64,000 nt of DNA from positions 1 to 64,000 of the forward strand of contig QGVH01000006.1 of the NCBI GenBank assembly GCA_003242735.1, given 5' to 3'. Below, piece after piece: positions 1 to 11,789 of the stretch (its first letter is position 1; each line of letters opens with the position of its first letter). This DNA is from a bacterium. GTDB taxonomy: Bacteria; Gemmatimonadota; Gemmatimonadetes; Longimicrobiales; RSA9. Made by a program: the position numbers and the translations under genes. The notes under the pieces are model-generated. The model was not told where the DNA came from. It saw only the letters and a program-made list of their open reading frames with translations, and ran no database searches.

Positions 1-895
<895 letters not shown>

Positions 896-923
896 GCGTT
901 CCTCGTTCGTCGAACGATCGAAG

Positions 924-2924
924 CTAGCGCGCCGCCCGGACCTCCAGGTGCTGCTCCAGGAATCGGGCGATGCGCCGGCCCTGGATGATGCGGTTGGACA
1001 ACTTGCGCACGCCGTGCCCTTCGTCCGGGAAGCGCAGGTACTCGACCACGCCGCCCCGCTCGCGGATCGCGCGCACGAAGCGGTCGGACTCCTCGACCGG
1101 GTCGCGCGGGTCGTTCGCGCCATGGATCACCATGACAGGCGCGCGCACGTTGGCCACGTGGGTGATCGGCGAGATGGAACGGAAGAACTCCCGGTCCGCG
1201 GGATCGTCGATGTCGCCGTACTCGATGCGGTCGCTCGCCTTGAGCTGCGGTGAGGCGCCCTCCAGCGCGGTGATCCAGTTCGAAACGCCGACGGCCGCGA
1301 CGCCCGCGCGCCACAGGTGCGGCAGCCGGGCCAGCCCCGCCATGGTGAGATAACCGCCGTACGACGCGCCCATGAGCGCGACGCGGGAGGCGTCCACGCG
1401 GCCCGTGCTCGCGAGCCACCGTACGGCGTCCTCCAGGTCGTACAGCTCGGCCTCGCGCAGCCGGCCGTCGTTCAGCCGCGCGAACGTCTTGCCGTAGCCG
1501 GTGGAGCCCCGGTAATTCAGCTCGAACACGGCAATGCCGCGGGTGAGCAGGTATTGCCGCGTCGGCTCGAAGACGGGCCGTGCCTGCGCCGTCGGCCCGC
1601 CGTGCACGGACAGCAGGACCGGCGGCCGCACGCCCGACGGCAGCCCGTCCGGCATGTACAGCAGCCCGTGCAGCATCACTCCGTCGCGCGCGGGGAACGA
1701 GTGGTGCTCGGGCAGGATCATCGTCTCGAGGTCGAGGCCGGCGCCATCGGAGTGGGTCGCGCGGTGCGTCTCTCCGGTCTCTGCGTTCCACGTCCAGATG
1801 TCGCCGGGCACCCGGGGGCTGGCCACCGTGATCGCCGCCACGGGCGCGTCCGACGCCCACGTCACGCTGTAGACGCCGCGCGGCAGCTCCGGCACCGGGA
1901 CGTGGCGCGCGGCCCGCCACCGCTCCGGCGTCGGCGCGCCGCCGCCCGGGCCGAGGTCCCGCACGTGCAGCGCCGAGTAGCCGCCCTCGTTCGTGGTCCA
2001 GGCGATGAACCGGCCGTCGGCCGAGAGCGCGACGTCTTCCACGTCGCTGTCCGGCGCCTCGAGGATGAACAGCTCGCGGCGGGCGACGTCGTAGTACGCG
2101 AGCGCCGCGTACTCGCCCTCCTGGTTCGTCGCGAGGTAGAACCCCGAGCCGTCCGGCGTCCACTGGAACGAGTCGTAGCTCGCGCGGTCCGGAGGGCTGA
2201 AGAGCGTGTCGAGCCGCCCGGTCGCGACGTCGTACAGGTACACGTCGTTCGCATCCTCGCCCCGTGCCTCGGTGAGCAGCACGGCGCCGCCGTCCGGCCG
2301 CCACGCCGCCGCGTACAGCCCCATCCGCCCGCGGAAGATCTCCCGGTCCTCCCCCGTCTCGATGTCCAGCAGATGGATGTCGAAGTCGACGCCGTTGCGC
2401 TCCGTCGTCGCGTAGACGATGCGCCGGCCGTCGCGGGTGAAGTCGCCGAACACACGGAAGGCGTCGGACGGCGGGAGCAGCTCGCGCTCCCGCGTGCCGT
2501 CCGGCGAGATCAGGTAGAAGCCCTCGCGCTCGTCGCCGCCACGGTCCACGCCGTAGATGATCCAGTCGCCGGCGGGCGACCAGGCGTGGAACGTCACCGG
2601 CTCGCCGAAGGTGAGCTGGCGCGGCCAGCCGCCGGTCGCATCCACCACCCAGAGCTGCGGCGCGCCGCTGATCTGCGTCCGGAACGCGAGCTTCCGGCCG
2701 TCCGGCGAGAGCGACGGCGCCGTTGCGGTGCGGACGTTGAGGAACCGGCTGATGTCCGGGTAGCGGTCGCCGGCGAGCCCGATCTCGACGGGCACCGGCT
2801 TGGGGATGTCATCCTCGTTGGGCGTCGGCGGGATCTGCGCGAGAGCGTGATCGGGCTTCAGGACAGTCGTCGTCACGGCCATCCAGGCAAGGGTTGCTGC
2901 AAGGGTCGTCCAGGTACGGATCAT
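924..2924 (-). CDS. Secreted S9-family prolyl oligopeptidase-like serine peptidase
   Basis: 666 residues from the ATG at 2924. An upstream in-frame start (3038) would add 38 residues in front of an otherwise clear signal peptide ([20 protein letters not shown]...ALA), so I chose the internal Met. Residues about 40-400 form a WD/TolB-like beta-propeller with repeated SPDG/SADG motifs. The C-terminal alpha/beta hydrolase domain has the oxyanion HGG, nucleophile motif GASYGG (Ser521), Asp605 in HGANDPRD and His637 in DEGHG. It probably cleaves short peptides in the periplasm or outside the cell. The spacing to the downstream oxidoreductase is 28 bp, but no functional link is evident. Confidence 0.93.
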   Translation of the reverse strand: MIRTWTTLAATLAWMAVTTTVLKPDHALAQIPPTPNEDDIPKPVPVEIGLAGDRYPDISRFLNVRTATAPSLSPDGRKLAFRTQISGAPQLWVVDATGGWPRQLTFGEPVTFHAWSPAGDWIIYGVDRGGDEREGFYLISPDGTRERELLPPSDAFRVFGDFTRDGRRIVYATTERNGVDFDIHLLDIETGEDREIFRGRMGLYAAAWRPDGGAVLLTEARGEDANDVYLYDVATGRLDTLFSPPDRASYDSFQWTPDGSGFYLATNQEGEYAALAYYDVARRELFILEAPDSDVEDVALSADGRFIAWTTNEGGYSALHVRDLGPGGGAPTPERWRAARHVPVPELPRGVYSVTWASDAPVAAITVASPRVPGDIWTWNAETGETHRATHSDGAGLDLETMILPEHHSFPARDGVMLHGLLYMPDGLPSGVRPPVLLSVHGGPTAQARPVFEPTRQYLLTRGIAVFELNYRGSTGYGKTFARLNDGRLREAELYDLEDAVRWLASTGRVDASRVALMGASYGGYLTMAGLARLPHLWRAGVAAVGVSNWITALEGASPQLKASDRIEYGDIDDPADREFFRSISPITHVANVRAPVMVIHGANDPRDPVEESDRFVRAIRERGGVVEYLRFPDEGHGVRKLSNRIIQGRRIARFLEQHLEVRAAR

Positions 2925-3155
2925 GGGCCGCCTACCATCGCACGCATCGGTGCGGTCGTCCCAGCGTCTCGTGCGTGTATACCCTGCAACCCCGGCGGCG
3001 CGCCGGCGCATCGGCCGACGGGCGGGCGCGGCACGCATGATGCCCCGCTGGAGACGTGCGCCATACGGCCGAGCGGGGAGCGCAAGGTGCGAGTGGACGG
3101 AAGGCGCCCGGAGCCGGGCGAGCCCGGGCGGATCAGCGGAGAGGCCGCGCGCTGT

Positions 3156-6100
3156 ATGCGTTACGCGGCGCTGTCACAAGCGGCTGCGTCGCTCGTGGCG
3201 GCGACGGGCGCCGCGGCCCTCGTCGGCTGGGCGCTACACATCGATCCGCTGAAGCGGGTGCAGGCCGGCTACATGGCCATGGTGCCGCTCACCGCCCTCG
3301 GGCTCGTGCTGGCCGGTCTGTCGCTCTTCCTGCTCCGGCCGGGGCGGGTGAGCCCGGTACGGCGGTACGCCGGCGGCGCCCTCGCGACCCTCCTGCTGCT
3401 CCTGGGCGCGGCCAGCGTGCTCCACTATCTCACCGGCATCGATCCGCCCCTCGGCAGGACGTTGTTCCCGGCCGCCGTCGAAGCCGACCCTGCCGCGCCG
3501 GAGCCGTGGCCGGCGCCCACCTCCGCCGCGATGTTCGTCCTTGCCGCGGTAGCGCTGCTGCTGCTGTCCACGCCCGAGCGTCGCTACGTGCCGGCGGCCC
3601 AGGTCATCGCGCTGGCGATGGGCTTCCTCGCGCTCCACACGCTCATCCTCTACATCTACGACATCGGCGTCTTCCTGGGCCTCACGCCGTTCCGGCCCAT
3701 GGCGCTGCACACGGCGGCGGCGCTGTTCATCCTCTCCGTGGGCGTCATGCTGGCCAGGCCGGACCTCGGGCTCATGCGCCCCGTCATCGCGGACGACCTC
3801 GGCGGCCATCTGGCGCGGAAGATCCTGCCGGCCGTGCTGGCCGCGCCCGTGGTGTTCGGCCTGCTCCGCGCACTGGGCATCGCGACGAGGCTCTTCTCCC
3901 CCGTGGCGGGTCTCGCTCTGGTCCTCGCGCTCACCATGGCAGCCATCGTGGCGCTCGTGTGGTGGACCGCGGGCACCGTCCACGAGCTGGACGCCGACCG
4001 CGGGCGCGCCCTCGAGCGCGCCGAGGCCGAGCGCGCGGAGCGGGCGCAAGCCGCGGCTCGGCTCCGGCTGGCCCTCGAGGCGGGTCAGATGGGGACCTGG
4101 GAGTGGGCGCTCCGCGAGGGCGAAGTGGTGTGGTCCGAGGAGATGGAGGCGATCCACGGGCTCGCCCCCGGCAGCTTCGCCGGCACCCACGACGCCTTCT
4201 GGGACAGGGTCTTCCCGGAAGACCGGGGACGCGTCCGCGCCGCCATCGAGCGCGCCATACGCGGCGACGAGCCATACCACGCCGAGTACCGGACGGTGCG
4301 GCCGGACGGCAGCGTACGCTGGCTCGAGGCGTGGGGCCGGGTGCTCCGCACGCCGGACGGCGAGCCCGAACGGATGGTCGGCGTGTGCCGGGACGTGACC
4401 GAGCGTGTGGAGACCCACGAGGCCGAGGCGTTGCTCGCGACGGTCGTCGAGTCCACGAACGACGCGATCATCAGCGGCGAGCCGGACGGGACGGTGACGA
4501 GCTGGAATCGCGGCGCCGAGCGCATGTACGGCTACACCGCCGAGGAGATGATCGGCAGCCCGATCTTCCGGATCGCACCACCCGGCGAGCGGGAGGAGCT
4601 GCGCGGTCGGCTGGAGCGGCTCCGGCGGGGAGAACGGATCGAGAACCTCCGGTCCGTGCGCCAGAGAAAGGACGGACACCGCATCGACGTCGCGGTGACT
4701 GCCTCGCCGATCACGGACGAAACCGGGCGGGTGATCGGATGGTCTGCCATCGCGCGTGACATCACGGAAGAGCAGCGGGCCGAGGCGGAGCGCGAGCGCT
4801 TGCTGCGCCATGCGCAGGCGGCCCGGTCCGAGGCGGAGAGCGCGCGCAGGGAGGCAGAGCAGCGCGCGCACCAGGAGGCGGCGCTCCGGCGCGCCGCGGA
4901 AGCGTTGACCGCCACGTACGAGCCGGCCGAGGTGATCCGCACGATCGCGGACACGGCGTTCGAGGCCACGGGCGCCGAGGGCGCGTTCGTGCTGCAGTTG
5001 GATCCTGGTGGCGAGGAGCTGCGCGTCACCGCCGCGGCGGGCTCGCACGTGCCCCGGATCGGCGAGCGGTTCCCGTTCCGCGGCTCGTTGACCGAGCGTG
5101 TGCTGGAGCGCGGCGCGCCGGAGAACCTGAGCGGCGCGGGGGGGAGGAGATTCGATGGCGAGGAGCTGCGTCGCACGTGCCCGCACTGCGCCGCGATCAT
5201 CGTGCCGTTGGTGGACGCGGGCCAGCAGATCGGCTCCCTCATCCTGTTGCGGATGCCGGAACAGGGAGCGTTCAGCTCCGAGGAGTTCGAGCGGGCGGGC
5301 ACGTTCGCGCATCTCGCGTCGCTCGCGCTCCGCAAGATGCACCTGCTCGATGACGCCGAACGGAGGCGCCAGGAGACGGAGCGCCTCCTCGAGAGCCGCA
5401 GCCGGTTGATGCGCGGCTTCAGCCACGATGTGAAGAACCCGCTGGGCGCGGCGGAAGGCCAGCTCGCGCTGCTCGCGGACTCGGTGTTCGGCAAGCTGCC
5501 CGCCGAACAGCGCGTGAGCATTGCCCGCGCACGCGCGTCGATCCGCACGGCGCTGCGGCTGATCGATTCGCTGGTCGAGCTCGCGCGCGTCGAGACCGGC
5601 GGGCTCACCATCGAGCGCGCTCCCATGGACGTGCGCAGCGTCGCGCAGGAGGTCGCCGAGGAGTACCGCGCCGCGGCGGAGGAGAAGGGACTGGAGCTGG
5701 ACGTCCGGCTCGCAGAAACGCTGCCCATCGTCCACTCCGACGTGGACCGCATCCGACAGATCCTCGCGAACCTGGTGGTGAACGCGGTGAAGTACACGGA
5801 GCACGGCCGCATCACCGTGTCGGTGGAGCCCCGTGAGGCGGATCCGCGCGCCCCCGGCCCAGGCCCGTGGGTCACCATCGCCGTTTCCGACACGGGTCCC
5901 GGCATCCCCGAAGACCAGCAAGAGGCGATCTTCGGGGAATTCATCCGCCTGGACACGGGCCGGGATCGGCGCCGCGGCGCCGGCCTCGGCCTCGCCATCA
6001 GCCAGCGGCTCGCGCGTCTGCTCGGCGGCGACATCACGCTCGAGAGCCGACCCGGCAAGGGTTCGACCTTCACCCTCTGGCTGCCACAGGATCGGACCGC

Positions 6101-7499
6101 TGCGTCCCCCGAGGTGGGCGAGATGCGTGCGGCGGACGGCGGCTCGCGAAGCTGCTGCAGCATGGCGGAGGAGGAGATCGCGCGCCTGCGAGCGCGCGTG
6201 GAGGAGCAGGAACGGGCGCTCGCCGAGCACCGGCTCCTCGCGGGAGCGACCGCAACGCTGTCCTCCTCGCTCGATTACCTCGATACGCTCGAGCGACTCG
6301 CGCGCCTCGCCGTCCCGCGGCTCGCGGATCTCTGCGTCGTGGACGTCGTCACGGAGACGGGCGGCATGCGGCGCGTCGCCGTCGTGCAGCGCGGCACGAA
6401 TGGGGACGCGCTGGCCAGCGCAACACGCGAGTTCCCGGCGCCGCCGCCAGGCAGCACGTACGAACGCGCCATGCGCAGCGGCCAGGCGCAGATCCTACGC
6501 CAGATCACGAACGAGGAGCTGCAGGAGCTCACGGGCGATGGCAAACGCCTGGAGCTCCTTCGCACGGTGCAGCCCCGTTCCGCCATCGTGGTTCCCCTGG
6601 CCGCGCGCGGCCGCACCCTCGGCTTGCTGGTCCTGATCCGCACCGAGCCGCGCCCGCCCTACGACGAAGACGACCTGCGGCTCGCCAGCGAGCTGGGGCG
6701 GCGCGCGTCCATTGCCGCCGACAACGCGCGTCTCTACGAAGCGGCCGAGGCCGCCAGCCAGGCCAAGTCCGACTTCCTCGCCGTCATGAGCCACGAGCTG
6801 CGTACGCCGCTCACCGCCATCGTCGGCTACCAGGAGCTGCTCGCCGCAGGCGTTGCCGGCAGCGTCACGAACGAGCAAATGAAATACCTGCGCCGGATCG
6901 GCGCCAGCGCCCAGCACCTCCGCGAGATCATCGAGGAGATCCTCACCTTCTCGGGGCTCGAGTCCGGACGCGAGATGCTGCGCCCGGAGCCGACGGACCT
7001 CACGCTCCTGGCCACCGACACGGCGGATGTCGTTGCGCCGGCGGCGCGGGAGAAGGGCCTGACGTTCGACGTCATCGTCCCCGACCATCCCGTGCGGGCC
7101 ACGACGGATCCGGCCAAGCTGCGCCGCATTCTGCTCAACCTGCTGAACAACGCCGTGTCGTTCACGAACGAGGGCGGCATCCGCCTCGTGCTCGAGCAAG
7201 GTGACCACCAGGTGCTCTTCCACGTCCAGGACACCGGCATTGGCATTGCATCCGAGTCGCTGGAGCGGATCTTCGAGCCGTTCTGGCAGGAGCAACGCGG
7301 GCTCACCCGGGAGGTCGGCGGCACCGGCCTCGGGCTGACGGTCGCACGCCGGCTGGCGCGGATGCTGGGCGGCGACGTGACGGTGGTGAGCGAACTCGGC
7401 AAGGGCTCCACCTTCACGGCGCGCATCCCGCTCACGCCCCCCGCACGATCCAACGCACCAGGAACCCCACCGCGAGGAGCGCCAGACCGGTCAGAATGA
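3156..7499 (+). CDS. Membrane-bound tandem (double) histidine kinase: TM-PAS-PAS-GAF-HisKA-HATPase-GAF-HisKA-HATPase
   Basis: 1447 residues from ATG 3156; GTG 3087, preceded by GGGGAGCGCAAG, is an alternative adding 23 residues. About 8 hydrophobic segments occupy residues 10-285. PAS domains lie near 305-425 and 425-550, a coiled coil near 545-580 and GAF near 585-730. The first kinase has [10 protein letters not shown] (His757), the N box around Asn876 and [10 protein letters not shown] Met-rich linker (residues 990-1003) leads to a second GAF (1040-1185) and a second kinase with SHELRTPL (His1213), NLLNNAV (Asn1332) and GGTGLGL. No receiver domain is visible in the protein or beside it. 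The stop codon lies 68 bp inside the convergent permease gene. Ligand and partner are unknown. Confidence 0.9.
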   Translation: MRYAALSQAAASLVAATGAAALVGWALHIDPLKRVQAGYMAMVPLTALGLVLAGLSLFLLRPGRVSPVRRYAGGALATLLLLLGAASVLHYLTGIDPPLGRTLFPAAVEADPAAPEPWPAPTSAAMFVLAAVALLLLSTPERRYVPAAQVIALAMGFLALHTLILYIYDIGVFLGLTPFRPMALHTAAALFILSVGVMLARPDLGLMRPVIADDLGGHLARKILPAVLAAPVVFGLLRALGIATRLFSPVAGLALVLALTMAAIVALVWWTAGTVHELDADRGRALERAEAERAERAQAAARLRLALEAGQMGTWEWALREGEVVWSEEMEAIHGLAPGSFAGTHDAFWDRVFPEDRGRVRAAIERAIRGDEPYHAEYRTVRPDGSVRWLEAWGRVLRTPDGEPERMVGVCRDVTERVETHEAEALLATVVESTNDAIISGEPDGTVTSWNRGAERMYGYTAEEMIGSPIFRIAPPGEREELRGRLERLRRGERIENLRSVRQRKDGHRIDVAVTASPITDETGRVIGWSAIARDITEEQRAEAERERLLRHAQAARSEAESARREAEQRAHQEAALRRAAEALTATYEPAEVIRTIADTAFEATGAEGAFVLQLDPGGEELRVTAAAGSHVPRIGERFPFRGSLTERVLERGAPENLSGAGGRRFDGEELRRTCPHCAAIIVPLVDAGQQIGSLILLRMPEQGAFSSEEFERAGTFAHLASLALRKMHLLDDAERRRQETERLLESRSRLMRGFSHDVKNPLGAAEGQLALLADSVFGKLPAEQRVSIARARASIRTALRLIDSLVELARVETGGLTIERAPMDVRSVAQEVAEEYRAAAEEKGLELDVRLAETLPIVHSDVDRIRQILANLVVNAVKYTEHGRITVSVEPREADPRAPGPGPWVTIAVSDTGPGIPEDQQEAIFGEFIRLDTGRDRRRGAGLGLAISQRLARLLGGDITLESRPGKGSTFTLWLPQDRTAASPEVGEMRAADGGSRSCCSMAEEEIARLRARVEEQERALAEHRLLAGATATLSSSLDYLDTLERLARLAVPRLADLCVVDVVTETGGMRRVAVVQRGTNGDALASATREFPAPPPGSTYERAMRSGQAQILRQITNEELQELTGDGKRLELLRTVQPRSAIVVPLAARGRTLGLLVLIRTEPRPPYDEDDLRLASELGRRASIAADNARLYEAAEAASQAKSDFLAVMSHELRTPLTAIVGYQELLAAGVAGSVTNEQMKYLRRIGASAQHLREIIEEILTFSGLESGREMLRPEPTDLTLLATDTADVVAPAAREKGLTFDVIVPDHPVRATTDPAKLRRILLNLLNNAVSFTNEGGIRLVLEQGDHQVLFHVQDTGIGIASESLERIFEPFWQEQRGLTREVGGTGLGLTVARRLARMLGGDVTVVSELGKGSTFTARIPLTPPARSNAPGTPPRGAPDRSE

Positions 7500-8691
7500 T
7501 GCGCGGTGAGAGCGAGAACGCGAGCAGCGTACACGCCGCGAGCCCGAACACCGGCACAGCGTCGCTGAACAGCTTCGCCTCGCGCGGCATGCGCAGCGCC
7601 GCGAGGTTGGCGATGCCGTAGTACAGGAGGATGGTGAACGACGCGGTGGCCGCCACGCCCGCCAGGGTGCCGGTGGCGGCGACGACGGCCGCAGCGCCGC
7701 CCACTGCCAGCGCCGCCCGGCCGGGCACGCCGTAGCGCGGGTGCACCGCATCGAGGAAGCGGGGCAGGTCGCCTCGCCGCGCCATTGCGAACGCCATCCG
7801 GCTGAGCCCCAGCAGTTGCGAGAGGATCACGCCGAGCATCGCGGCCACGCCGCCGGCCGCGACCGCCGTCGGGACCCAACCCGGGCGGAACGAGCGGGCC
7901 GCGGCCTCCAGCGGCGCGGCGGTCCGCGCCAGTGCATCCGTGCCCGCCGTGCCCGTCGCGACCAGCGCGACGGCGAGGTACAGGATGAGGACACCGCCGA
8001 TGGTGATCTCGATGGCGCGCGGGATCGTCCGCTGTGGCTCGCGCACCTCTTCGCCCAGCGTGGCGATGCGCGCATAGCCCGTATACGCGAAGAACAGCAG
8101 CGCCGCGGCACGCAGTACGCCCCCCCAGCCCGCTGGCGCGAACGGCCGGAGGTTGCTCATGCGGAAGGACGGGATCCCCGCGATGACGAACAGCAGCAGC
8201 GCGCCCACGGAGATCGCGACGATCACCAGGTTCGCGCGGCTCGAGCGGCGTATGCCGAAGTAGTTCAGCGCGGTGAAAACGACGACGGCACCGAACGCCA
8301 CGGCGCGTGGCGGCAGCCCGGGGCGCAGCGCCTCGAGATAGCCGGCCAGCCCCAGGGCGACCGTGCCCGCCGCCGTGATCTTGCTGGCGAGGAACAGCCA
8401 GCCGGCGGCGAAGCCGAGGGCGGGTGAGAGGACCCGGTAACCGTACTCGTACGTCCCGCCCGCGCGGGGGTAGGCCGCTGCGAGCTGCGCCGAGCTCAGG
8501 GCGTTCGCCGCCGCCGCCACGCCCGCCAGCAGCAACCCCAGCAGGAACGCCGGCCCGGCCACGCCCGCGGCCACGCCCGTGACCACGAAGATGCCTGCGC
8601 CCACGATGGCGCCGATGCCGATGCCGACGGCGTCCAGCAGCCCCAGGGCGCGAGGCAGTTCGACCGCCTGCTCCTCGTGCCTGCGTGCCAT
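7432..8691 (-). CDS. APC-superfamily amino acid permease
   Basis: 419 residues from ATG 8691; a TTG at 8703 would add four residues. The protein is almost wholly hydrophobic with about 12 predicted membrane spans. TM1 carries the glycine-rich GIGIGAIVGAGIFVVTG motif typical of APC transporters, where the unwound helix binds the amino acid backbone. AAYPRAGGTYEYGYRV is the conserved stretch after TM2. It likely exchanges or imports an amino acid across the inner membrane; the substrate cannot be assigned. Its 3' end overlaps the convergent kinase gene by 68 bp. The neighbouring asparaginase (8816, divergent, 124 bp away) may hint at amino acid catabolism, but that is only context. Confidence 0.9.
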   Translation of the reverse strand: MARRHEEQAVELPRALGLLDAVGIGIGAIVGAGIFVVTGVAAGVAGPAFLLGLLLAGVAAAANALSSAQLAAAYPRAGGTYEYGYRVLSPALGFAAGWLFLASKITAAGTVALGLAGYLEALRPGLPPRAVAFGAVVVFTALNYFGIRRSSRANLVIVAISVGALLLFVIAGIPSFRMSNLRPFAPAGWGGVLRAAALLFFAYTGYARIATLGEEVREPQRTIPRAIEITIGGVLILYLAVALVATGTAGTDALARTAAPLEAAARSFRPGWVPTAVAAGGVAAMLGVILSQLLGLSRMAFAMARRGDLPRFLDAVHPRYGVPGRAALAVGGAAAVVAATGTLAGVAATASFTILLYYGIANLAALRMPREAKLFSDAVPVFGLAACTLLAFSLSPRIILTGLALLAVGFLVRWIVRGA

Positions 8692-8815
8692 GACAGGAAC
8701 CAAAGTACGCCGGCACGCGCGTCAACGCGATGACCCCATGCGCGCCGCCTCCTCCAGTGGCACGACCGGTGGGCCGGACGTATGATGATGCCGACAACCG
8801 CAACCGGAGACTCCG

Positions 8816-9367
8816 ATGACGATCCGCGTGTTCGTGACAGGCGGGACGTTCGACAAAGAATACGACGAGCTGCGCGGGGTGCTCTTCTTCCGCGAGACCC
8901 ATGTGCCCGAGATGCTGAAGCTCGGCCGCTGCCGCCTGGACGTGGCCGTGCAGACGCTGATGATGAAGGACAGCCTCGACATGACCGACGCCGACCGTGC
9001 CATCATCGTGGACCACTGCCGGCGCTGCGAGGAGCGTCGCATCGTGGTCACCCACGGCACGGACACCATGGTCGAGACGGCGCGGGCGCTGGCGCGGGAC
9101 GTGACCGGCAAGACCATCGTGCTCACCGGCGCGATGGTGCCCTACGCGTTCGGCAGCTCCGACGGACTGTTCAACCTGGGCAGCGCCCTCTCCTTCGTGC
9201 AGGTGCTGCCGCCCGGCGTGTACGTCGCCATGAACGGCCGCTGGTTCCCGTGGAACGACGTGCGGAAGAACCGGGAGACCGGCGTGTTCGAGTCGCTGAG
9301 CGAGAGCGGAGCGACACCTGCACCGACAATGGTCCCCGATGTGCCGGCTTCACCGGGCCGGGGCTGA
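8816..9367 (+). CDS. Short (single-domain) asparaginase/glutaminase-type protein
   Basis: 183 residues from ATG 8816. The N-terminus VFVTGGTFDKEY has the first catalytic Thr motif of type I/II asparaginases, and VTHGTDTMVETA carries the second Thr-Asp pair. Full-length bacterial asparaginases have about 330 residues with a C-terminal domain. Here only the N-terminal Rossmann-like domain is present, followed by GVYVAMNGRWFPWNDVRKNRETGVFE, which is the normal ending of the known short subfamily, then a nonconserved tail of about 20 residues. So it is likely a complete short form and not a truncation. Activity on asparagine is inferred from motifs only. Confidence 0.82.
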   Translation: MTIRVFVTGGTFDKEYDELRGVLFFRETHVPEMLKLGRCRLDVAVQTLMMKDSLDMTDADRAIIVDHCRRCEERRIVVTHGTDTMVETARALARDVTGKTIVLTGAMVPYAFGSSDGLFNLGSALSFVQVLPPGVYVAMNGRWFPWNDVRKNRETGVFESLSESGATPAPTMVPDVPASPGRG

Positions 9368-9477
9368 GTCGCCACGGCACGGGGCGGCGGAAGGCCAGCG
9401 GCGCGTAGAGCCGGCGACGGCACTGTGCGCCGTTCCCGGCAGGTCCATTGCTACCTCGAGGCGACGGAGCGATTCCT

Positions 9478-10782
9478 TCAACGCGCTGCGTCCGCTGCCG
9501 CATCCGCCGCAGCGCCGGCCACCAGCGCACGCATCACCGCGGCGCGCAGGCCGTTCACATCGGGGTACTGGCCCCGAGAATCGCGGCCGAGGTTCTGTCG
9601 GTTGGTCAACAGTACGACGGCGAGCCCGTAGCGCGGAACGCCCGCGACGTACGTCCCCGTGAAGCCGGTGTGGGCGAAGCTGCCCTCCGGCAGCTCGGGC
9701 GGCATCATCCAGCCCAGGCCGTGGCCATAGCGGTCGCGGGTGAGGAACGCGTCCACGGTCTCCGGCCGGAGGTGGCGTTTGCCGCCGTACTCCCCGCGCT
9801 GGAGCAGCAGGTCCAGCAGCACCCGCAGCTCCGCCGCCGTCGAGAATAGACCCGCGTGCCCCGCGACGCCGCCGAACGCGTAGTACGCGTTGCCGTCGTT
9901 CACCTCGCCCACGAGCGTGTACGCGCGCCAGCCGTCCCACGCCAACGGGTCGCCGTCGTAGCGATAACCGAAGGCGGTGTCGTGCACCATCTGCCGTTCG
10001 TAGGGATTGCCGTGCGAAGTGGCCGCGAAGTCCGTGAAGCCGTGCTCGCGCGGGTTGAAGACCGTGGCGCGGAGCCCCAGCGGCTCGTACAGCTCCTCAC
10101 GGACGAACGCATCCAGCCGGCGGCCGCTCACCCGCTCCACGATGAGCCCCAGCAGCATGAAGCCGAGGTCGCTGTACTGCCGCCCCGCGCCGATCTCGAA
10201 CTCGAGCGGCAGGCGGTCGATGTGCGCCAGCGCTTCCGCCGCGTCGTGCGCGTGGTAGTAGATCGGCTGCCAGCGGTAGAGGCCGGACGAGTGGGTGAGG
10301 AGGTGCCGCACGGTGATCGCGGTGTGTGGAGAGTCGCGGAGCTCGGGTAGGTAGCGGCCCACGGGGGCATCCAGGTCGAGGGCGCCGCGGTCCACGAGGA
10401 GCATGACCGCGAACGTCGTCGCCATCACCTTGGTGACGGAGGCGAGGTCGAAGAGCGTGCCCGTATGCAACGGGCGCGGCTCGGCAAGCCGCTCGACGCG
10501 GCCTTCCCGGAGTTCGTAGAGCTGCGCGTAGCCGTATGCGCGTTCGTGCAACACGCGCCCGTTCTGGGCAACCAGCAGCACCGCGCCCGGCACCCGCTCC
10601 TGCGCCACGGCCTCCGCCACGATGCTGTCCGCCTGAGCGATGCCTCGCGCGAGGCCGGGACCGGGCTGCTGCGCCATGGTCACCCACGGGGCCAGGAGCA
10701 GCGCCGCGCCGGCGAGCAGCGGAGCGAAACGTAGCGGTTTGCGGCGTGGCAGGTCGCTACGGGGCACGGCAGCGAGATGCAT
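9478..10782 (-). CDS. Secreted serine hydrolase, beta-lactamase/PBP (class C) family
   Basis: 434 residues from ATG 10782, which has AGG just upstream; the longer frame to 10833 adds residues in front of the signal peptide (hydrophobic RFAPLLAGAALLLAPWV). The nucleophile motif is SVTK (Ser115, Lys118) in FDLASVTKVMATT. YSD replaces the usual YxN, and AHTGFTG supplies the HTG/KTG element. The family comprises DD-peptidases, esterases and beta-lactamases, so peptide, ester or lactam substrates are all possible. It acts in the periplasm. A second family member lies at 56852-58165. No resistance context surrounds it. Confidence 0.88.
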   Translation of the reverse strand: MHLAAVPRSDLPRRKPLRFAPLLAGAALLLAPWVTMAQQPGPGLARGIAQADSIVAEAVAQERVPGAVLLVAQNGRVLHERAYGYAQLYELREGRVERLAEPRPLHTGTLFDLASVTKVMATTFAVMLLVDRGALDLDAPVGRYLPELRDSPHTAITVRHLLTHSSGLYRWQPIYYHAHDAAEALAHIDRLPLEFEIGAGRQYSDLGFMLLGLIVERVSGRRLDAFVREELYEPLGLRATVFNPREHGFTDFAATSHGNPYERQMVHDTAFGYRYDGDPLAWDGWRAYTLVGEVNDGNAYYAFGGVAGHAGLFSTAAELRVLLDLLLQRGEYGGKRHLRPETVDAFLTRDRYGHGLGWMMPPELPEGSFAHTGFTGTYVAGVPRYGLAVVLLTNRQNLGRDSRGQYPDVNGLRAAVMRALVAGAAADAAADAAR

Positions 10783-10872
10783 GAGACCTCCGGGCCGAAA
10801 CGAAATACGCGTGCGGGCAGAAACTGCCCACACGCGTCGGGTCCTGGCAAGCGCCCTGCGCCCGTCCGCGAC

Positions 10873-11706
10873 TCACCGCAGCGCCGCTGGATCCGGTCTT
10901 CCCGCCAGCCGAGGTGCCCGCCGAGGCGGCTCGCGGCGGAGCCGCTGCGACGCGACGCTGAGCCCGAACGCCAGCACGACCGCAACCGGGCCCAGCCACG
11001 CGGCCGGCCTGCGGCTCGCCTTGCCCGTGGCGGCCAGGCGCGCGTTCCCGTTCGCCCCTGCCGCTACCGCGCCCGCCGCGCTCGCCGTCACCGCCGTCAC
11101 CGCCGCTGCGTTGCGCGTCCGCTCCAGCGCCTCGGCCGCCATGCGCTCGTCGACGTACTCGCGATACGCCTCCGGGAAGATCGCGACGTGATAGTGCGGC
11201 GGCCTGCGCTCGCGCGTCACGTCCAGCACACCCCGGCGCTCCAGCGCGACGAGCGTGTCCTCCAGCCAGCGTCGGCTGGCGGCATCGCGCGGCACGCGCA
11301 GGTCCACCGCCATGCCCGCCGGATGCACCGAGAGCTCGTGCGCGTTCGCCGGCTGCTGGCTGCGCGGCCGCGCCAGGCTCGTCACCACCAGCGGGCTGCC
11401 CGTCGCCTCGCGGTACTGCCGGCCCAGCCTCTCCAGGAACAGCCGGACCTCTGGCAGCGCATACGGGTAGCTCACCCGGCTCACGTCGTAGTCCGCGTTG
11501 CCGGGCACCTCCACCAGCTCGCCCGCCGCGAGCAGCTCCTCCGCGTCCCGCGGTGTCTCAGCGAACCGGTACCCGCTCTGGACCGCCACGCCGTGCTGCC
11601 GCTGCATCGAGCGGGGCGAGCCGCGCAGCAGGTCGCGCGCCTCCGCGGCGGTGGACGTGCTCAGCAGGAACGCGAGGCCGGCCGCGACCGCCCGGAACCG
11701 CTCCAT
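10873..11706 (-). CDS. DUF5715-family protein with M15-like zinc site and C-terminal membrane segment
   Basis: 277 residues, ATG 11706 with GGGGGTG seven bases upstream. A signal peptide (residues 1-23) is followed by a domain shared with the protein at 23342-24220. HPAGMAVDL (His128, Asp135) and HYHVA (His171, His173) match the metal ligands of M15 D,D-peptidases (HxxxxxxD and HxH). This suggests a peptidoglycan-directed metallopeptidase, but this is inference because the family is formally of unknown function. The end contains one hydrophobic span (AWLGPVAVVLAFGLSV) and a basic, proline-rich tail, so it may be anchored. A strong promoter lies about 130 bp upstream. Confidence 0.8.
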   Translation of the reverse strand: MERFRAVAAGLAFLLSTSTAAEARDLLRGSPRSMQRQHGVAVQSGYRFAETPRDAEELLAAGELVEVPGNADYDVSRVSYPYALPEVRLFLERLGRQYREATGSPLVVTSLARPRSQQPANAHELSVHPAGMAVDLRVPRDAASRRWLEDTLVALERRGVLDVTRERRPPHYHVAIFPEAYREYVDERMAAEALERTRNAAAVTAVTASAAGAVAAGANGNARLAATGKASRRPAAWLGPVAVVLAFGLSVASQRLRREPPRRAPRLAGRPDPAALR

Positions 11707-11789
11707 GATCCGTTCACCCCCTGATCACTGCCGTACGAGTCCGTTTCCGTGCACGGGAGCGTGGGCGCCGTGGCCCCGCCGAGAAAGCA

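Noticed and set aside
1317-3155. Long plus-strand open frame in front of the double kinase
   Set aside because: It is antisense to the S9 peptidase and has shadow composition; the kinase start near 3156 or 3087 is more likely.
3234-6230. Long minus-strand frame opposite the double kinase
   Set aside because: Arg, Gly and His-rich content with no domain; typical shadow of a GC-rich gene.
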